Shown: positions 51,457 through 61,886, counted from the first letter of the stretch. The stretch: DNA of 64,000 bases from Candidatus Thiodiazotropha endoloripes (GCA_001709035.1 LVKA01000011.1:992001-1056000), one strand, 5' to 3'. Notes: generated by a model from the sequence alone, not told the origin. Translations and numbers: made by a program.

Positions 51457-53391
51457 ATGAAAGAGATTGCCGAGATCTTCGCTCCTGAAGGCTGGCTTGC
51501 CAGTCGTATCGAGGGTTTCTCCTATCGGCCGCAGCAGCAGGAGATGGCACAGCAGGTTGCTGAGATCATGCAACAGGGTGGTGTGCTGATCTGTGAAGCG
51601 GGAACCGGGACCGGCAAGACCTTCGCCTATCTGGTGCCGGCACTGATGTCCGGGCGCAAGGTGGTCATCTCCACCGGCACAAAAAATCTTCAGGATCAGC
51701 TCTATCACCGCGACCTGCCAAAGGTGCGTCAGAGCCTCTCCAGTCCGGTCAGTACGGCACTGCTGAAAGGACGCTCCAATTATCTCTGTATCCATCGACT
51801 GGAAAACACCCTGGTGGAAGAGATACGTCTGACCAAACAACAACTCGGACAGTTGCAGGAGATCCGCGAATGGTCCACCGCAACCAAAAGCGGTGATATC
51901 GGCGACATGTCGGAGATTCCGGAGGATGCCTCGATCTGGCCGGTGGTCACCTCCACCACGGACAACTGTCTGGGACAGGAGTGCAGCGCCTACAGCAAAT
52001 GCTACCTGGTAGAGGCAAGAAAACGGGCCCAGGAGGCGGATCTGGTAGTCATCAATCACCACCTTCTGTGTGCAGACCTGGCGCTCAAAGAGGAGGGCTT
52101 TGGTGAACTGCTGCCCAGCGCCGACTGTTTTATTCTTGATGAGGCCCATCAGCTGCCGGAGGTGGCCGGCAACTTTTTCGGCGTCACCCTCAGTGGTCGT
52201 CAGCTGAATGAGCTGGCCAAGGATTGCATCACCGAGTATCACAAGGAGGCCAAGGATACCCCGCAACTGATGGATCGTGCAGAGGCGCTGAAGCGGGCAT
52301 CCCAGAATCTGCGGCTGGCTTTCGGTCTGGAGGTGCGACGTGGCGCCTGGTCCGATCTCTCAGACAATCCATCGGTCAATGTGCAGTTGGAAAATCTACA
52401 GCAGGCGCTGGATGATCTGCTTGAAGCACTGACTGCCATCGAAGGTCGGGGTAAGGGGCTGGACAGTATCAAGGAGCGTTGTGAAGTTCAGATCCAGCGG
52501 TTACAGGGGCTGTTGGATGATCAGGCCGAGGAGTCGATCCGCTGGTATGAGACCCAGCGCCAGAGCTTTCGCTTGAATCGCACCCCATTGGATATCGCGA
52601 ATATCTTTCGTGGTGTGATGAAGGCTCACCATGCCGCATGGATCTTTACCTCGGCGACCCTGGCGGTTGGTGACAGCTTTGATCACTTCGCCAACCAGCT
52701 GGGTCTGCAGGAGGCGAAGACCCACTGTTGGGACAGTCCCTTCGACTACCCAAGGCAGGCTGTCTGGTATGTCCCGCAGGGTCTGCCGGAGCCTTCGGAT
52801 GCGAACTTCAACCGGACCGTCTCGGATCTCTCTCTGCCGATCCTCGAAGCGAGTAACGGACGGGCCTTTCTGCTCTATACCAGCCACCGGGCTCTGCAGG
52901 AGGCGGCGGAGTATCTGCAGGATAAACTCGACTATCCGATGCTGGTGCAGGGTACGGCCCCACGCACCGAGCTGGTGGAGCAGTTTCGTGAACTGGGGAA
53001 TGCGGTGTTGTTGGGGACATCCAGTTTCTGGGAAGGGATCGATGTGCGTGGTGAGGCACTCTCTTGTGTCATTATCGACAAGCTGCCCTTCGCCTCTCCC
53101 GGCGATCCGGTATTGCAGGCCCGCATCGATGCGCTGCGCCAGCAGGGTGGTAATCCTTTCATGACCTTTCAACTGCCCCAGGCGGCAATTGCCCTGAAGC
53201 AGGGAGCGGGTCGTCTGATCCGGGATGAGACTGATCGTGGGGTGCTGGTGATCTGTGATCCGAGATTGCTGAACAAGCCCTACGGTAAAGTCTTCATCCG
53301 CAGTCTGCCGCCGATGACCAAGACCCGGGATCTGAGTGTTGTGCAGCGGTTTTTCTCATTGATGGGGGTACTGCAAAAACAGGCAGAGTAA
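51457..53391 (+). CDS. DinG/YoaA-family ATP-dependent DNA helicase
   Basis: A 644-residue XPD-like superfamily 2 helicase. Walker A EAGTGTGKT at 47-55, four cysteines for an Fe-S cluster (Cys111, Cys171, Cys176, Cys182), DEAH at 228-231, and the C-terminal motifs GTSSFWEGIDVRGE and QGAGRLIRDETDRG. The length and cysteine spacing favour YoaA over the longer DinG. Acts in replication-associated repair, unwinding DNA with 5'-3' polarity. Confidence 0.92.
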   Translation: MKEIAEIFAPEGWLASRIEGFSYRPQQQEMAQQVAEIMQQGGVLICEAGTGTGKTFAYLVPALMSGRKVVISTGTKNLQDQLYHRDLPKVRQSLSSPVSTALLKGRSNYLCIHRLENTLVEEIRLTKQQLGQLQEIREWSTATKSGDIGDMSEIPEDASIWPVVTSTTDNCLGQECSAYSKCYLVEARKRAQEADLVVINHHLLCADLALKEEGFGELLPSADCFILDEAHQLPEVAGNFFGVTLSGRQLNELAKDCITEYHKEAKDTPQLMDRAEALKRASQNLRLAFGLEVRRGAWSDLSDNPSVNVQLENLQQALDDLLEALTAIEGRGKGLDSIKERCEVQIQRLQGLLDDQAEESIRWYETQRQSFRLNRTPLDIANIFRGVMKAHHAAWIFTSATLAVGDSFDHFANQLGLQEAKTHCWDSPFDYPRQAVWYVPQGLPEPSDANFNRTVSDLSLPILEASNGRAFLLYTSHRALQEAAEYLQDKLDYPMLVQGTAPRTELVEQFRELGNAVLLGTSSFWEGIDVRGEALSCVIIDKLPFASPGDPVLQARIDALRQQGGNPFMTFQLPQAAIALKQGAGRLIRDETDRGVLVICDPRLLNKPYGKVFIRSLPPMTKTRDLSVVQRFFSLMGVLQKQAE

Positions 53392-53470
53392 TGATTAGAT
53401 CACCGGGTTAACAAGCACTGGTAAACGTCGACCACGATCAGTTGTCTATAAGTTCAATCCACATTGATCG

Positions 53471-53629
53471 ATGATCATGAAGCTGCTCGATGACAAATTT
53501 CTGCTGTTACTGGCCGCCCTACTGGGTATAACGTTGGCCGCCTTTCTGTACGGGATTTTTCCCTATCCCTTTGGGCTGATAGTTCTGTCGATAATGATCT
53601 TTGCCAGGTTACTGTCTCTGCGGGGCTGA
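53471..53629 (+). CDS. Small membrane protein, 52 residues
   Basis: An ATG-initiated frame encodes a 52-residue protein dominated by one or two hydrophobic segments (FLLLLAALLGITLAAFLYGI, FGLIVLSIMIFARLL) with a cytoplasmic-type MKLLDDK start. It is between the helicase gene and the opposite-strand GGDEF/EAL gene, with 13 bp to the latter's stop. Length and composition are those of small integral membrane proteins; I do not recognise a family. Confidence 0.58.
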   Translation: MIMKLLDDKFLLLLAALLGITLAAFLYGIFPYPFGLIVLSIMIFARLLSLRG

Positions 53630-53642
53630 GAGCTCATCCGCT

Positions 53643-56600
53643 TCAATTCGTACCGTGACTATTGCGCATCAGTAGATCCATTCTTTGCAACAGTTGCTGT
53701 TTCTTGTCACGTATCTTCGCCAGGCCATCTGTCAGATCCTCTTCGTTACCCTGTTGTTTCTGTTGATAGAGCTGCTTCGCCTGCTCATGCATCTGCTGAT
53801 GCAGGGCGACAATCTGCTGATAGGCCGTAAGATGGTCATAGCGTTGTCCGTCACTGTAGAGCCAGTCGCCGAAGCGGCATTGGTGATGATCCAGTTCCGG
53901 AAACTCAATCTCCTCACTACGCAGGGCCTCCTCCAGTGTGTTGATCCAGGCGCGGTGCTCGCTGGCTGCAAACAGTAGCGACAGGTCATCGCGACTCAAT
54001 CTTTGCTGATGCTGCCAGGTTTCGAAGGGACGCCACTCTTTAACCCAAGCGGGAAACTCAGCTGCCGGCATAGGTTTGGCAATTCCATAACCCTGAGCGT
54101 GATCACATCCCAGTTTGAGCAGCAGCTCTCCATGTTCAGGGGTTTCCACGCCTTCGGCAATGACGTTGCGACGAAACGCTGTGGCCATGCCAAGAATGCC
54201 CTCCAGAATCGCCAGATCATCCGGATCGATCAGCATATCCCGCACAAACGACCGGTCGATCTTGATGGTGGTGGCGGGCAGGTGCTTCAGATAGGAGAGT
54301 GAGGAGTAGCCGGTACCAAAATCATCGAGCGCGAAACTGACGCCGAATTCGAGACACTCATGTATGATCTTGGAAACATGATTCATGTCGTCCAGTGCAC
54401 TGGTTTCAAGTATTTCAAGCTGTAAGCGATCGGATGCGATTGCGGGATAGCGCTGCACGATCTTTTTCAGTTGATCAACAAAGTCAGTTCTCTGCAGCTG
54501 TCTGGCACCGATATTGACGCTGACAGAAGTCTTCAATCCAAGGTCATCCCATTGGCTTAGCTGGGCAAGTGCATTTTCCAAAACCCACTCGCCCATCTCT
54601 ACGGCGATATCATGATCCTCAATGACCGGTAGAAAACTGATCGGCATCAGTAGCCCCTGTTGCGGGTGCTGCCAGCGTATCAGTGCTTCCACACCAATCA
54701 CCTGACCGCTCCTCATACTGACCTTCGGTTGGTAGTAGAGCTCGAACTCATTGTCGAACAGACCTTCTCTTATCCGCTGCAGGTCCTCCTTCTTGCCTCT
54801 CAGGCTCCTGTCATACTCAGTATCAAAGAAGCTGTAGCGGTTCTTACCCGCCAGTTTTGCCTGATACATGGCCTGGTCCGCCTGTCGTAACAGCTGATCC
54901 CCACCCACCTCTTCATCCTGGGGGTAGAGGGTTACTCCGATGCTGGCACTGACTTGTATCAGCTGGTTCTGTTGCTGGATTGGCCGGATGGCGGCTTCCA
55001 TCAGACGGCGCAACATGGGATAGCAGGCTTCCCGGCTTTCGATATCACTGAGTACGGCGACAAACTCATCACCGCCGAATCTGGCGATGGTGTCCCCTTG
55101 CCGCAGAGCGCTCTCGAACCGCTTCGACATGCCGATCAGTACCAGGTCGCCCACATCATGCCCGTATCGGTCATTGATCTCCTTGAATCCATCCAGGTCG
55201 ATATAGATCACGGCCAGTCTTTGTTCCCGGCGTTTCTCCTGATGCATCGCCTGGGTCAGACGGTCACTCAACAGCGCTCGGTTTGGTAGTCCGGTCAGCA
55301 GATCGTGGTTGGCGTGGTGTTCCAGTTGCAGCTGGTGCTCTTTCTGCAGGGTGATGTCGGTACAGACGCCGACCCAACGATAGGGTTTGTTATCTTGGTC
55401 GAGTAACGGCAGGGCATGATCCTTCCAATAGCGATAGCTGCCATCGGCATGTCGAATACGGTACTCGTACCTGATCTCCTTGGTCGAGTTGCGGTGTAAC
55501 TCGACACTGTTCCGCATCAGCTGCAGATCCTGCGGGTGGATCAGTTGCAGCCAGCTTTGGATGTCGTCAGTCAAAAAGCCTTTTTTGTATCCAAGAATCT
55601 GATCCACATCCCCATACCACTTCAGTTCATCAGTCTCGACATTCCACTCATAAATCAGATCGAAGGCTGCTTGACCCGCAATCCTGAAGCGCTGTTCACT
55701 CTCCTTCAAGGCATCTTCAGCCCGTTTCTGCTCAGTAATGTCCAGTGAGATGCCGCAGAGCGCGTAGGTGGTGCCGTCATCATGCCTGAGCGGCAGTTTG
55801 GTAGATTGATAGACTGCGGTCTGACCGGTTTGTGGTACGGTGTTGGTTTCAACGGCGCGTACCGCCTCACCCTGCCGTAAAACCTTTTTGTCATTGATGC
55901 GTATGGCTGAGGCGCTAGACTCATCAAAGAACTTCTCATCGCCGTAGCCGATAATCTCATCCATCTCGGCATGCCAGAGGTCACGCACCTGCCGATTGGC
56001 AAACAGATAGTTACCATCCATGTCTTTGAGATAGATGAAGGCGTCCACATTGTCGAGTATCGTGCGCATCTCCTGTTCGCTTTTGATCAGCTGCTCACGG
56101 ACTCTTTCGATATCTGTCAGGTCCCGGGCGATTGCGATCAGGTATTTGACGCTGTCCTGTACGACCAGCTGGGCATTGACCTCCATCGGGATCAGCTCAC
56201 CGTTTTGATGTCGGTAGTTGCTCTCATAGACAGAGGTTTTAGTCGCTTCAAGCTGGTGAATCATTTCATGCCACTGCTTTTTATCATCGATTTTTCCATC
56301 AATCTCCCAGACACGCATCTGATGCAGATCTGTGAGACGATAACCGAGACTGCTGTAGGCGGCAGAATTGACATCCAGGAAAGTGCCATCTTCGGCATTG
56401 ATGATATAGATACCATCATTGGATTGGTCGAGTAGTTTCCGAAAGCGTTCCAGCTTCTGTTCGGCGTTTTTCCTGTCGCTGATGTCTTTGATATATTCGA
56501 TGATATTGATCACTTGACCTGAATCGTCCTTGACCGGATAGACTGAGAGCTCGAACCATCCTCTCTCTCCATTGTTCAGGGTTACCGGTATAACATCCGT

Positions 56601-58088
56601 TTTTGGCAAACCGCTGTTGATGACTTGATGGCTTGGGCAACTATCGCAGAGCTCATCCCGGTCACGAAAAATCTGGTAGCATTTGCGGCCTGCCAAAGGC
56701 ATAAGATGTCTGTAGTGCTCCTCCATCCAGCGATTGGTTCTGATGATATTGAAGTCGGTGTCCAGCACGATGATGCCATCCTGAATGGCATGGAAAACAT
56801 CCTGCAGAAAAGTTTCACTGTCGCGTAGTGCAAGTTCGGTCTGCTTGCGTTCGGTAATATCCTGGACGATACCGGAAAGCCTTTCCGGATTGCCTTTATC
56901 ATCCAGTACCCGTTCGGCTTTGCAGTAGAGCCAGAGTTCATGGCTTTCAGGTAGTTGACTCTTGACGCGATACTCTATCTCGTGTTTTTGGCCACTGTCG
57001 ATGGCATTTCTCAGTGAGTCGGATACCGCTGGCCAATCTTCAGGATTGACGATCGTCGAGAGGAATTCGGGGCCCACCTCCTGCTTCGGATTGAGACCGA
57101 GCATGTTGTAGATATCGTCAGACCAGAAGGCCTTGCCTGACTTGATATCTATCTGCCAATAGCCGAGATGGGCTGTCTCCTGCGCCTCTTTGTAGGCGCG
57201 ACGACTCTCTTTCAGTGCGGTCGCCATATGGTGCTGGTCGGTGTTGTCAAAAATGACACCAGCCAGTTTGATCGGTTTACCCGCTTCGTTCTTTACGACT
57301 CTGACCAGGTCCAAAACCCAGATGACATCCCCATTCTGCTTGCGCATTCGATATTCAAATGAGTGATCCCTGCCTGCTTTGGTTTCCGCGGAACAGAATG
57401 AGCTGGCAAATTCCTGATCCTCTTCGATCACCATATCGAGCCAGGACTGCATATCGGCCCAATCACTCAGGGGGTATCCCAATATACGTTTCGCATTGGG
57501 AGAGACATAGTTGAACAGGCCTGTGCTCAACTCCAACTCCCAGGTGATGGCATTCACGTTCTCCAGCAGGGAGAGATAGATACGGTTCTGCTTGCGGAGT
57601 GTGTTTTCAGCCTGTTGCCTTGCGGTACTGTTGCGGAAGACGGCGTGGACGTAGTTTCCATCAGGTTCGTGAATGATGGTTGAAGTCACCTCTCCGATGA
57701 GGATTTCACCGCTGCTGGTGATGAATTCGTTTTCGAACTTGATCTCAGTATCCCTGGAAATCATCTTGAATGCCGCCCGGCTTATTTCCACAACATCAGG
57801 TTTGTCGGGGTGCAGTTGTGAGATATGCAGCCGGCAGAACTGCTCTGGTGAGTAGCCGAACAGTTTGCAGACTGCGGGATTGACGTCGAGGATCTTTCCC
57901 TGCAGATCATGGACGATGATGCCGTCACCCGCCTGCTCGAACAGATTACGGTACTTCTCGTTGCGTTTGTGATCTTTGAGATTGGCTCTGGTGGTATGGA
58001 AAAACCAGAGGTAGATGACCAGTCCCAGTAATATCAACAGGACAAGTAGGAGTAGTGTCTGTACCGATGGAAAAGAGAGATCAGTCAT
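53643..58088 (-). CDS. Multi-PAS GGDEF/EAL protein with C-terminal CZB-like domain
   Basis: About 1481 residues from the ATG at 58088; an earlier ATG at 58142 would give 1499. One N-terminal helix (LLLLVLLILLGLVIYLWFF) is followed by about seven PAS/PAC domains in series. GGDEF is intact at 1023-1027 and EAL at 1152-1154 (numbered from 58142), with DDFGTGYSS and later residues present. The C-terminal 100 residues (EHRAWINTL, CRFGDWLY, ALHQQMHEQA) match the chemoreceptor zinc-binding fold with its His/Cys ligands, a rare C-terminal addition for a c-di-GMP enzyme. Multiple redox or ligand inputs are likely. Confidence 0.92.
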   Translation of the reverse strand: MTDLSFPSVQTLLLLVLLILLGLVIYLWFFHTTRANLKDHKRNEKYRNLFEQAGDGIIVHDLQGKILDVNPAVCKLFGYSPEQFCRLHISQLHPDKPDVVEISRAAFKMISRDTEIKFENEFITSSGEILIGEVTSTIIHEPDGNYVHAVFRNSTARQQAENTLRKQNRIYLSLLENVNAITWELELSTGLFNYVSPNAKRILGYPLSDWADMQSWLDMVIEEDQEFASSFCSAETKAGRDHSFEYRMRKQNGDVIWVLDLVRVVKNEAGKPIKLAGVIFDNTDQHHMATALKESRRAYKEAQETAHLGYWQIDIKSGKAFWSDDIYNMLGLNPKQEVGPEFLSTIVNPEDWPAVSDSLRNAIDSGQKHEIEYRVKSQLPESHELWLYCKAERVLDDKGNPERLSGIVQDITERKQTELALRDSETFLQDVFHAIQDGIIVLDTDFNIIRTNRWMEEHYRHLMPLAGRKCYQIFRDRDELCDSCPSHQVINSGLPKTDVIPVTLNNGERGWFELSVYPVKDDSGQVINIIEYIKDISDRKNAEQKLERFRKLLDQSNDGIYIINAEDGTFLDVNSAAYSSLGYRLTDLHQMRVWEIDGKIDDKKQWHEMIHQLEATKTSVYESNYRHQNGELIPMEVNAQLVVQDSVKYLIAIARDLTDIERVREQLIKSEQEMRTILDNVDAFIYLKDMDGNYLFANRQVRDLWHAEMDEIIGYGDEKFFDESSASAIRINDKKVLRQGEAVRAVETNTVPQTGQTAVYQSTKLPLRHDDGTTYALCGISLDITEQKRAEDALKESEQRFRIAGQAAFDLIYEWNVETDELKWYGDVDQILGYKKGFLTDDIQSWLQLIHPQDLQLMRNSVELHRNSTKEIRYEYRIRHADGSYRYWKDHALPLLDQDNKPYRWVGVCTDITLQKEHQLQLEHHANHDLLTGLPNRALLSDRLTQAMHQEKRREQRLAVIYIDLDGFKEINDRYGHDVGDLVLIGMSKRFESALRQGDTIARFGGDEFVAVLSDIESREACYPMLRRLMEAAIRPIQQQNQLIQVSASIGVTLYPQDEEVGGDQLLRQADQAMYQAKLAGKNRYSFFDTEYDRSLRGKKEDLQRIREGLFDNEFELYYQPKVSMRSGQVIGVEALIRWQHPQQGLLMPISFLPVIEDHDIAVEMGEWVLENALAQLSQWDDLGLKTSVSVNIGARQLQRTDFVDQLKKIVQRYPAIASDRLQLEILETSALDDMNHVSKIIHECLEFGVSFALDDFGTGYSSLSYLKHLPATTIKIDRSFVRDMLIDPDDLAILEGILGMATAFRRNVIAEGVETPEHGELLLKLGCDHAQGYGIAKPMPAAEFPAWVKEWRPFETWQHQQRLSRDDLSLLFAASEHRAWINTLEEALRSEEIEFPELDHHQCRFGDWLYSDGQRYDHLTAYQQIVALHQQMHEQAKQLYQQKQQGNEEDLTDGLAKIRDKKQQLLQRMDLLMRNSHGTN

Positions 58089-58142
58089 TAAATCAGAGCG
58101 TTGTACGGTTGAGCCCATGCAAAATGCTGAAATCCATTTCAA

Positions 58143-58550
58143 AACTGGAAAATTCGCTTATGTTCTAATCATAGCGACTGCAGCAGGGAATTCTGAACGA
58201 ATGAATATCTTTCTAAATATCAGAATGTTGCGAACTTCTTAATTTAAATTGAGGTTAGCGCTAAGATCGCAACAGGTCCGTTCCAAGATGTATGAATTAT
58301 AGTCAGGTGCTGATTGAGCGAAGTGGTCATATCAAGCCAGTCATAGGCGCTGGTAGTGATCTGTTCCCTGTATTGTGCAGAGCAGGAGCTCAAGGGTGAG
58401 GGTGGTTTTCAAGGGGATAGAAAAAGTAATAGCGCTGCGTGTAAGGACAGACAGGAGTTTGAGCAGCTGGTCCCGGATAAAGCGGTACCTATCTCGCTTA
58501 CACAGAATCTATCTGATTATCATCACCTCTTCTCAGTCAGGTAAGGGTCC
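58143..58550. other. Intergenic region upstream of the multi-PAS gene
   Basis: Contains only short frames without family resemblance. The promoter of the gene at 53643 should lie near 58150-58260, where the sequence is AT-rich; no specific site could be assigned. Confidence 0.4.
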
Positions 58551-58584
58551 AAAAAATACCCTGGGCGGGGGTCCCCCAGGGTAT
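58551..58584 (-). terminator. Intrinsic terminator of the hemerythrin gene
   Basis: Read on the minus strand: TACCCTGGG paired with CCCAGGGTA (9-10 bp stem) followed by six T residues, about 120 bp after the bacteriohemerythrin stop. Confidence 0.82.
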
Positions 58585-58701
58585 CAAACGATAAAACAAG
58601 GATTACCTTGATTTACTGTATGACTGAATCACATGAGTATTCGGTCTATTCCAGTATCTATTCTTCATATTGCTCAGGTATCCGTACTCATCTTATCGTA
58701 A

Positions 58702-59097
58702 TCAGTTGCTCAAAGCGGAACTGTAGCTTCTGTCAATCACAGGAATATGGTGGTCCAGCCAGTTCTTGATAAATACCATAGTTCCATCTTCTATTTCTGC
58801 TTCGCCGGCGTGAAACTTTTCCTGAAGATCGGCACAGGTTTGTACCAACTGTTTATGCTCCTCCTTATGGGCATCAAGCCCTTTGTAGCCACGCTCCTCC
58901 ATTAAACGCTCTTCAGTTTCAAAGTGGACCACAACGTAATCGATCAGGTTGTCCAGTGTGGCGCCAATATCCTGGCGTGCGCCGGTGGAGACCGCATCGT
59001 TCAAAGCGTTTACGCGATTGAAAAGCTCCTTATGCTGTGTATCACAAACATCCACTTTGGTGCTGTATTTTTCATCTATCCATTGCATTAAAGCCAT
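58702..59097 (-). CDS. Bacteriohemerythrin
   Basis: A 131-residue four-helix-bundle O2-binding protein with a di-iron site. Ligands are all present: His22, His58, Glu62, His77, His81, His117 and Asp122 (HFETEERLM and WLDHHIPVID). It stores or delivers oxygen and is common in microaerobic sulfur oxidisers, where it may supply oxidases. A GAGGAAG ribosome site precedes the ATG. A terminator lies at 58551-58584. Confidence 0.96.
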   Translation of the reverse strand: MALMQWIDEKYSTKVDVCDTQHKELFNRVNALNDAVSTGARQDIGATLDNLIDYVVVHFETEERLMEERGYKGLDAHKEEHKQLVQTCADLQEKFHAGEAEIEDGTMVFIKNWLDHHIPVIDRSYSSALSN

Positions 59098-59580
59098 GCT
59101 TTACTTCCTCTTTTAGGTTATTTCCATATGTTGATTCATTAAATGAACATCTCTGTCATGATTGCCGCTGGCTTCATTTGTGGAATAGTAATAAGAAGCC
59201 AACCCTTACCGTCTTTTATAAACAGCAATGCGATTCACTCATGTTAGTTGTTGTTTAGAGTGTCACGACTACAGGCGCTTTGCTGGTCAGTTTATTCAGA
59301 GTGACAATAAATGAGTGGTTGCAGTCGCGTTGAGTGAAACTGGGTTGTCCGCGAAATCGCTAAGATTGCGGTAGTGGAATAACGGGAATAGTTAGATTGG
59401 GTTTCCATTTTCAATATAACAATCCATGATGTAATCAGTAGGCGATTAAATGAACGATAACTTTTATATTCAATCCGCTATCGCGATGGGAAAGAGATTC
59501 TTATATAAAAATCTGCGCATGTAAAGCAGTTAAATTTTACACTGTAGCAAGTTGCTAAGCGGGGCTGAGAATGACTTGTT
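59098..59580. other. 483-bp gap between glutamate dehydrogenase and hemerythrin genes
   Basis: No gene or strong hairpin. It contains the end of the glutamate dehydrogenase transcript and the promoter of the hemerythrin gene, both on the minus strand. An FNR-like dyad was looked for and not found. Confidence 0.4.
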
Positions 59581-60999
59581 TTAAACGCCAATATCAATGT
59601 AGGAGCGGGCTAGTTTCTGTAGTGCAATGATATAGGCAGCCGTTCGATAATCCTCAATTTCAGGCATCCTTTTTCGAACATCGATAATCTCCTGTAAGGC
59701 GAGTCGCATACTGTCATCAAGGCCTGAACGCACCAGATCAAGTTCGTCGGCCCCTCTGGACAGATTGTCGCTGATCCAGTCCGGTACTTTCTCTCCACTG
59801 GTATGCTCCAAGGCGGCCAGAATGTGTCGTCCCCGCGATTCATCGAGTCGTCGTTCAATACGACCGAACCGCATGTGACTCAGATTGCGAATCCACTCGA
59901 AGTAGGAGACCACGACACCACCTGCATTCACATAGGCGTCCGGCAGGATGGTGATTCCGCGACTGCGAAGGATTCGATCCGCTTCGAAAGTGATTGGGCC
60001 GTTTGCCGCTTCCGCAATCAGATTGGTATGGATATTGGGCGCATTGCTCTCGGTGATCGCCGACTCCATGGCGGCCGGTATCAGGATGTCGCACTCATGT
60101 TCCAGTACCGAGGCGCCATCTTCGATAAACCGGCCGCCGGCAAAACCTTTCAAACCACCATGGGAACAGCGGTGATAGTAGGCTTCTTCGACATGTATGC
60201 CTTCTTCATTGACGATGGCGCCGTCACGTACAATGATACCGATGATCTTTGCACCATCCTCTTCGGATAGGAATTTCGCCGCGTGGTAACCCACATTGCC
60301 CAGGCCCTGGATGATGATCCGTTTGCCTTCCAGTTCCCCATCCAGGCCACAGGCACGCAACTCCTCTTTGTGGCGGAAAAACTCCTGCAGGGAGTATTGG
60401 ACCCCACGACCTGTTGCCTCGGTACGCCCGTTCACGCCCCCGTGGGCGACCGGTTTGCCGGTGACACAGGCGAGCGCATTGATATCTTCCGGGTTCAGAT
60501 GTTTATAGGTGTCGGCAATCCAGGCCATCTCCCGTTGACCCGTACCCATATCCGGTGCCGGTACATTGGTGGAGGGGCTGAGGAAACCGGCACTTGCCAA
60601 CTCACGGGCGAATCGCCGGGTGATCAGCTTCAGTTCACTGCGACTGTAGTTTTCCGGATTGATATAGAGACCACCTTTGGAGCCACCAAAAGGTACATCC
60701 ACAATGGCACACTTATAGGTCATCAGGGCAGCCAGCGCCTCGACCTCCTGCTGATCAACCGATTCTGAATAACGCAATCCCCCCTTGGCCGGTAGCCGAT
60801 GAATGCTGTGGACCGCACGCCAGCCGGTGAATACCTCCATCTTGCCACGGATCTCCACCGGGAAGCTGACCTGTAACACGGAGGTGCAACTCTTGATGGC
60901 ATTGGCGATACCCGGCTCCAGATCCATATAGGCAAGGGCTCTGTCCACCATGTGGTCGACACTCTGTCTGAATGTCAGTCCTGTGGTTGGCTCATTCAT
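59581..60999 (-). CDS. Glutamate dehydrogenase family protein
   Basis: A 472-residue Glu/Leu/Phe/Val dehydrogenase that interconverts glutamate and 2-oxoglutarate plus ammonia. KGGLRYS, MTYKCAIVDVPFGGSKGG (Lys96, Lys108) and PAPDMGTG are the substrate/catalytic motifs; GLGNVGYHAA (about 236-245) is the Rossmann fold. The C-terminus (EYRTAAYIIALQKLARSY) is extended compared with the 420-residue catabolic form. Coenzyme cannot be read with certainty. It starts 18 bp after the pteridine reductase gene, so they are likely cotranscribed. Confidence 0.95.
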   Translation of the reverse strand: MNEPTTGLTFRQSVDHMVDRALAYMDLEPGIANAIKSCTSVLQVSFPVEIRGKMEVFTGWRAVHSIHRLPAKGGLRYSESVDQQEVEALAALMTYKCAIVDVPFGGSKGGLYINPENYSRSELKLITRRFARELASAGFLSPSTNVPAPDMGTGQREMAWIADTYKHLNPEDINALACVTGKPVAHGGVNGRTEATGRGVQYSLQEFFRHKEELRACGLDGELEGKRIIIQGLGNVGYHAAKFLSEEDGAKIIGIIVRDGAIVNEEGIHVEEAYYHRCSHGGLKGFAGGRFIEDGASVLEHECDILIPAAMESAITESNAPNIHTNLIAEAANGPITFEADRILRSRGITILPDAYVNAGGVVVSYFEWIRNLSHMRFGRIERRLDESRGRHILAALEHTSGEKVPDWISDNLSRGADELDLVRSGLDDSMRLALQEIIDVRKRMPEIEDYRTAAYIIALQKLARSYIDIGV

Positions 61000-61017
61000 C
61001 GATCGTTCTCCAGTATT

Positions 61018-61773
61018 TTATTGTTGTAGGGTTCGGCCACCGTCAACCGGGATGATCTGGCCGGTGATATAGGGTGCATCTCGATGCAGGAACAGCAGGG
61101 TGTTGACAATATCCGACTCACTGCCCGGGCGTTTCAGTGCAGTACGTTCGAGGATGGTCTGACGCGCGGCTTCACTCAATCCCTGTTCCGGCCAGAGAAT
61201 CGCCCCCGGGGCGATACCATTGACTCTCACGTCGGGTCCTAATTCCCGCGCCAGCGACTTGATCAGCATGGCGTTGCCTGCCTTGGCCACCGAATAGATC
61301 GGATGAGCTTTGAGGGGTCTCAGGGCGTGAATATCGACCAGATTGACAATCGAGCCCTGTTGCTCACGCAACAGTGGCGCTGCCGCCTGAGAGAGAAAGA
61401 AGGGGGCTTTCAGGTTGCTGCCGATCAGATCATCCCATTCGACCTCTGTGGCCTCATCCAGCGGTGTTGGGTAGAAACTGGAGGCGTTGTTGACCAACAG
61501 ATCGAGGCGGTTGTTGATCTGTTTGGTCTGATCGACCAGCTTGCCCAAACTTGCGGTGTCATTCAGGTCGGCCTGGGCCAGCCGTACCGAATCGGGCCGT
61601 TGTTGTTCCAGCTGCTGTTTGAGCTTTTCCGCTCCGGTTTTTGAATTTCTGTAGTGCAGCAGAATATTCATACCCTGATGGTGCAGCTCGGTTGCAATGG
61701 CGGCACCGATCCGGTGTGCCGCACCGGTGATCAAGGCGGTTTGGCCCGACAGAGAGGAATGACTTTGCGTCAT
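61018..61773 (-). CDS. Pteridine reductase / SDR-family oxidoreductase
   Basis: A 251-residue short-chain dehydrogenase. TGAAHRIG (16-23) is the cofactor-binding loop in the form typical of pteridine reductases (TGxxxRIG), LVNNASSFYPTP follows, and the catalytic YSVAKAG (Tyr, Lys) is at about 160. The C-terminal PGAILWPEQG is also typical of this subfamily. Probably NADPH-dependent reduction of dihydro- or biopterin. It is the first gene of an operon with glutamate dehydrogenase and is divergent from the MidA-like gene. Confidence 0.9.
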   Translation of the reverse strand: MTQSHSSLSGQTALITGAAHRIGAAIATELHHQGMNILLHYRNSKTGAEKLKQQLEQQRPDSVRLAQADLNDTASLGKLVDQTKQINNRLDLLVNNASSFYPTPLDEATEVEWDDLIGSNLKAPFFLSQAAAPLLREQQGSIVNLVDIHALRPLKAHPIYSVAKAGNAMLIKSLARELGPDVRVNGIAPGAILWPEQGLSEAARQTILERTALKRPGSESDIVNTLLFLHRDAPYITGQIIPVDGGRTLQQ

Positions 61774-61886
61774 TTGGTGACTCCATGTTTGAATGGTGTC
61801 CTCTACTCTAACGGATTCATATAGGTTTCTGAACTATGCCGGACTGTCTCAGCGCTCAAGCAGGAAATTCAACGCGGGCACTACCC

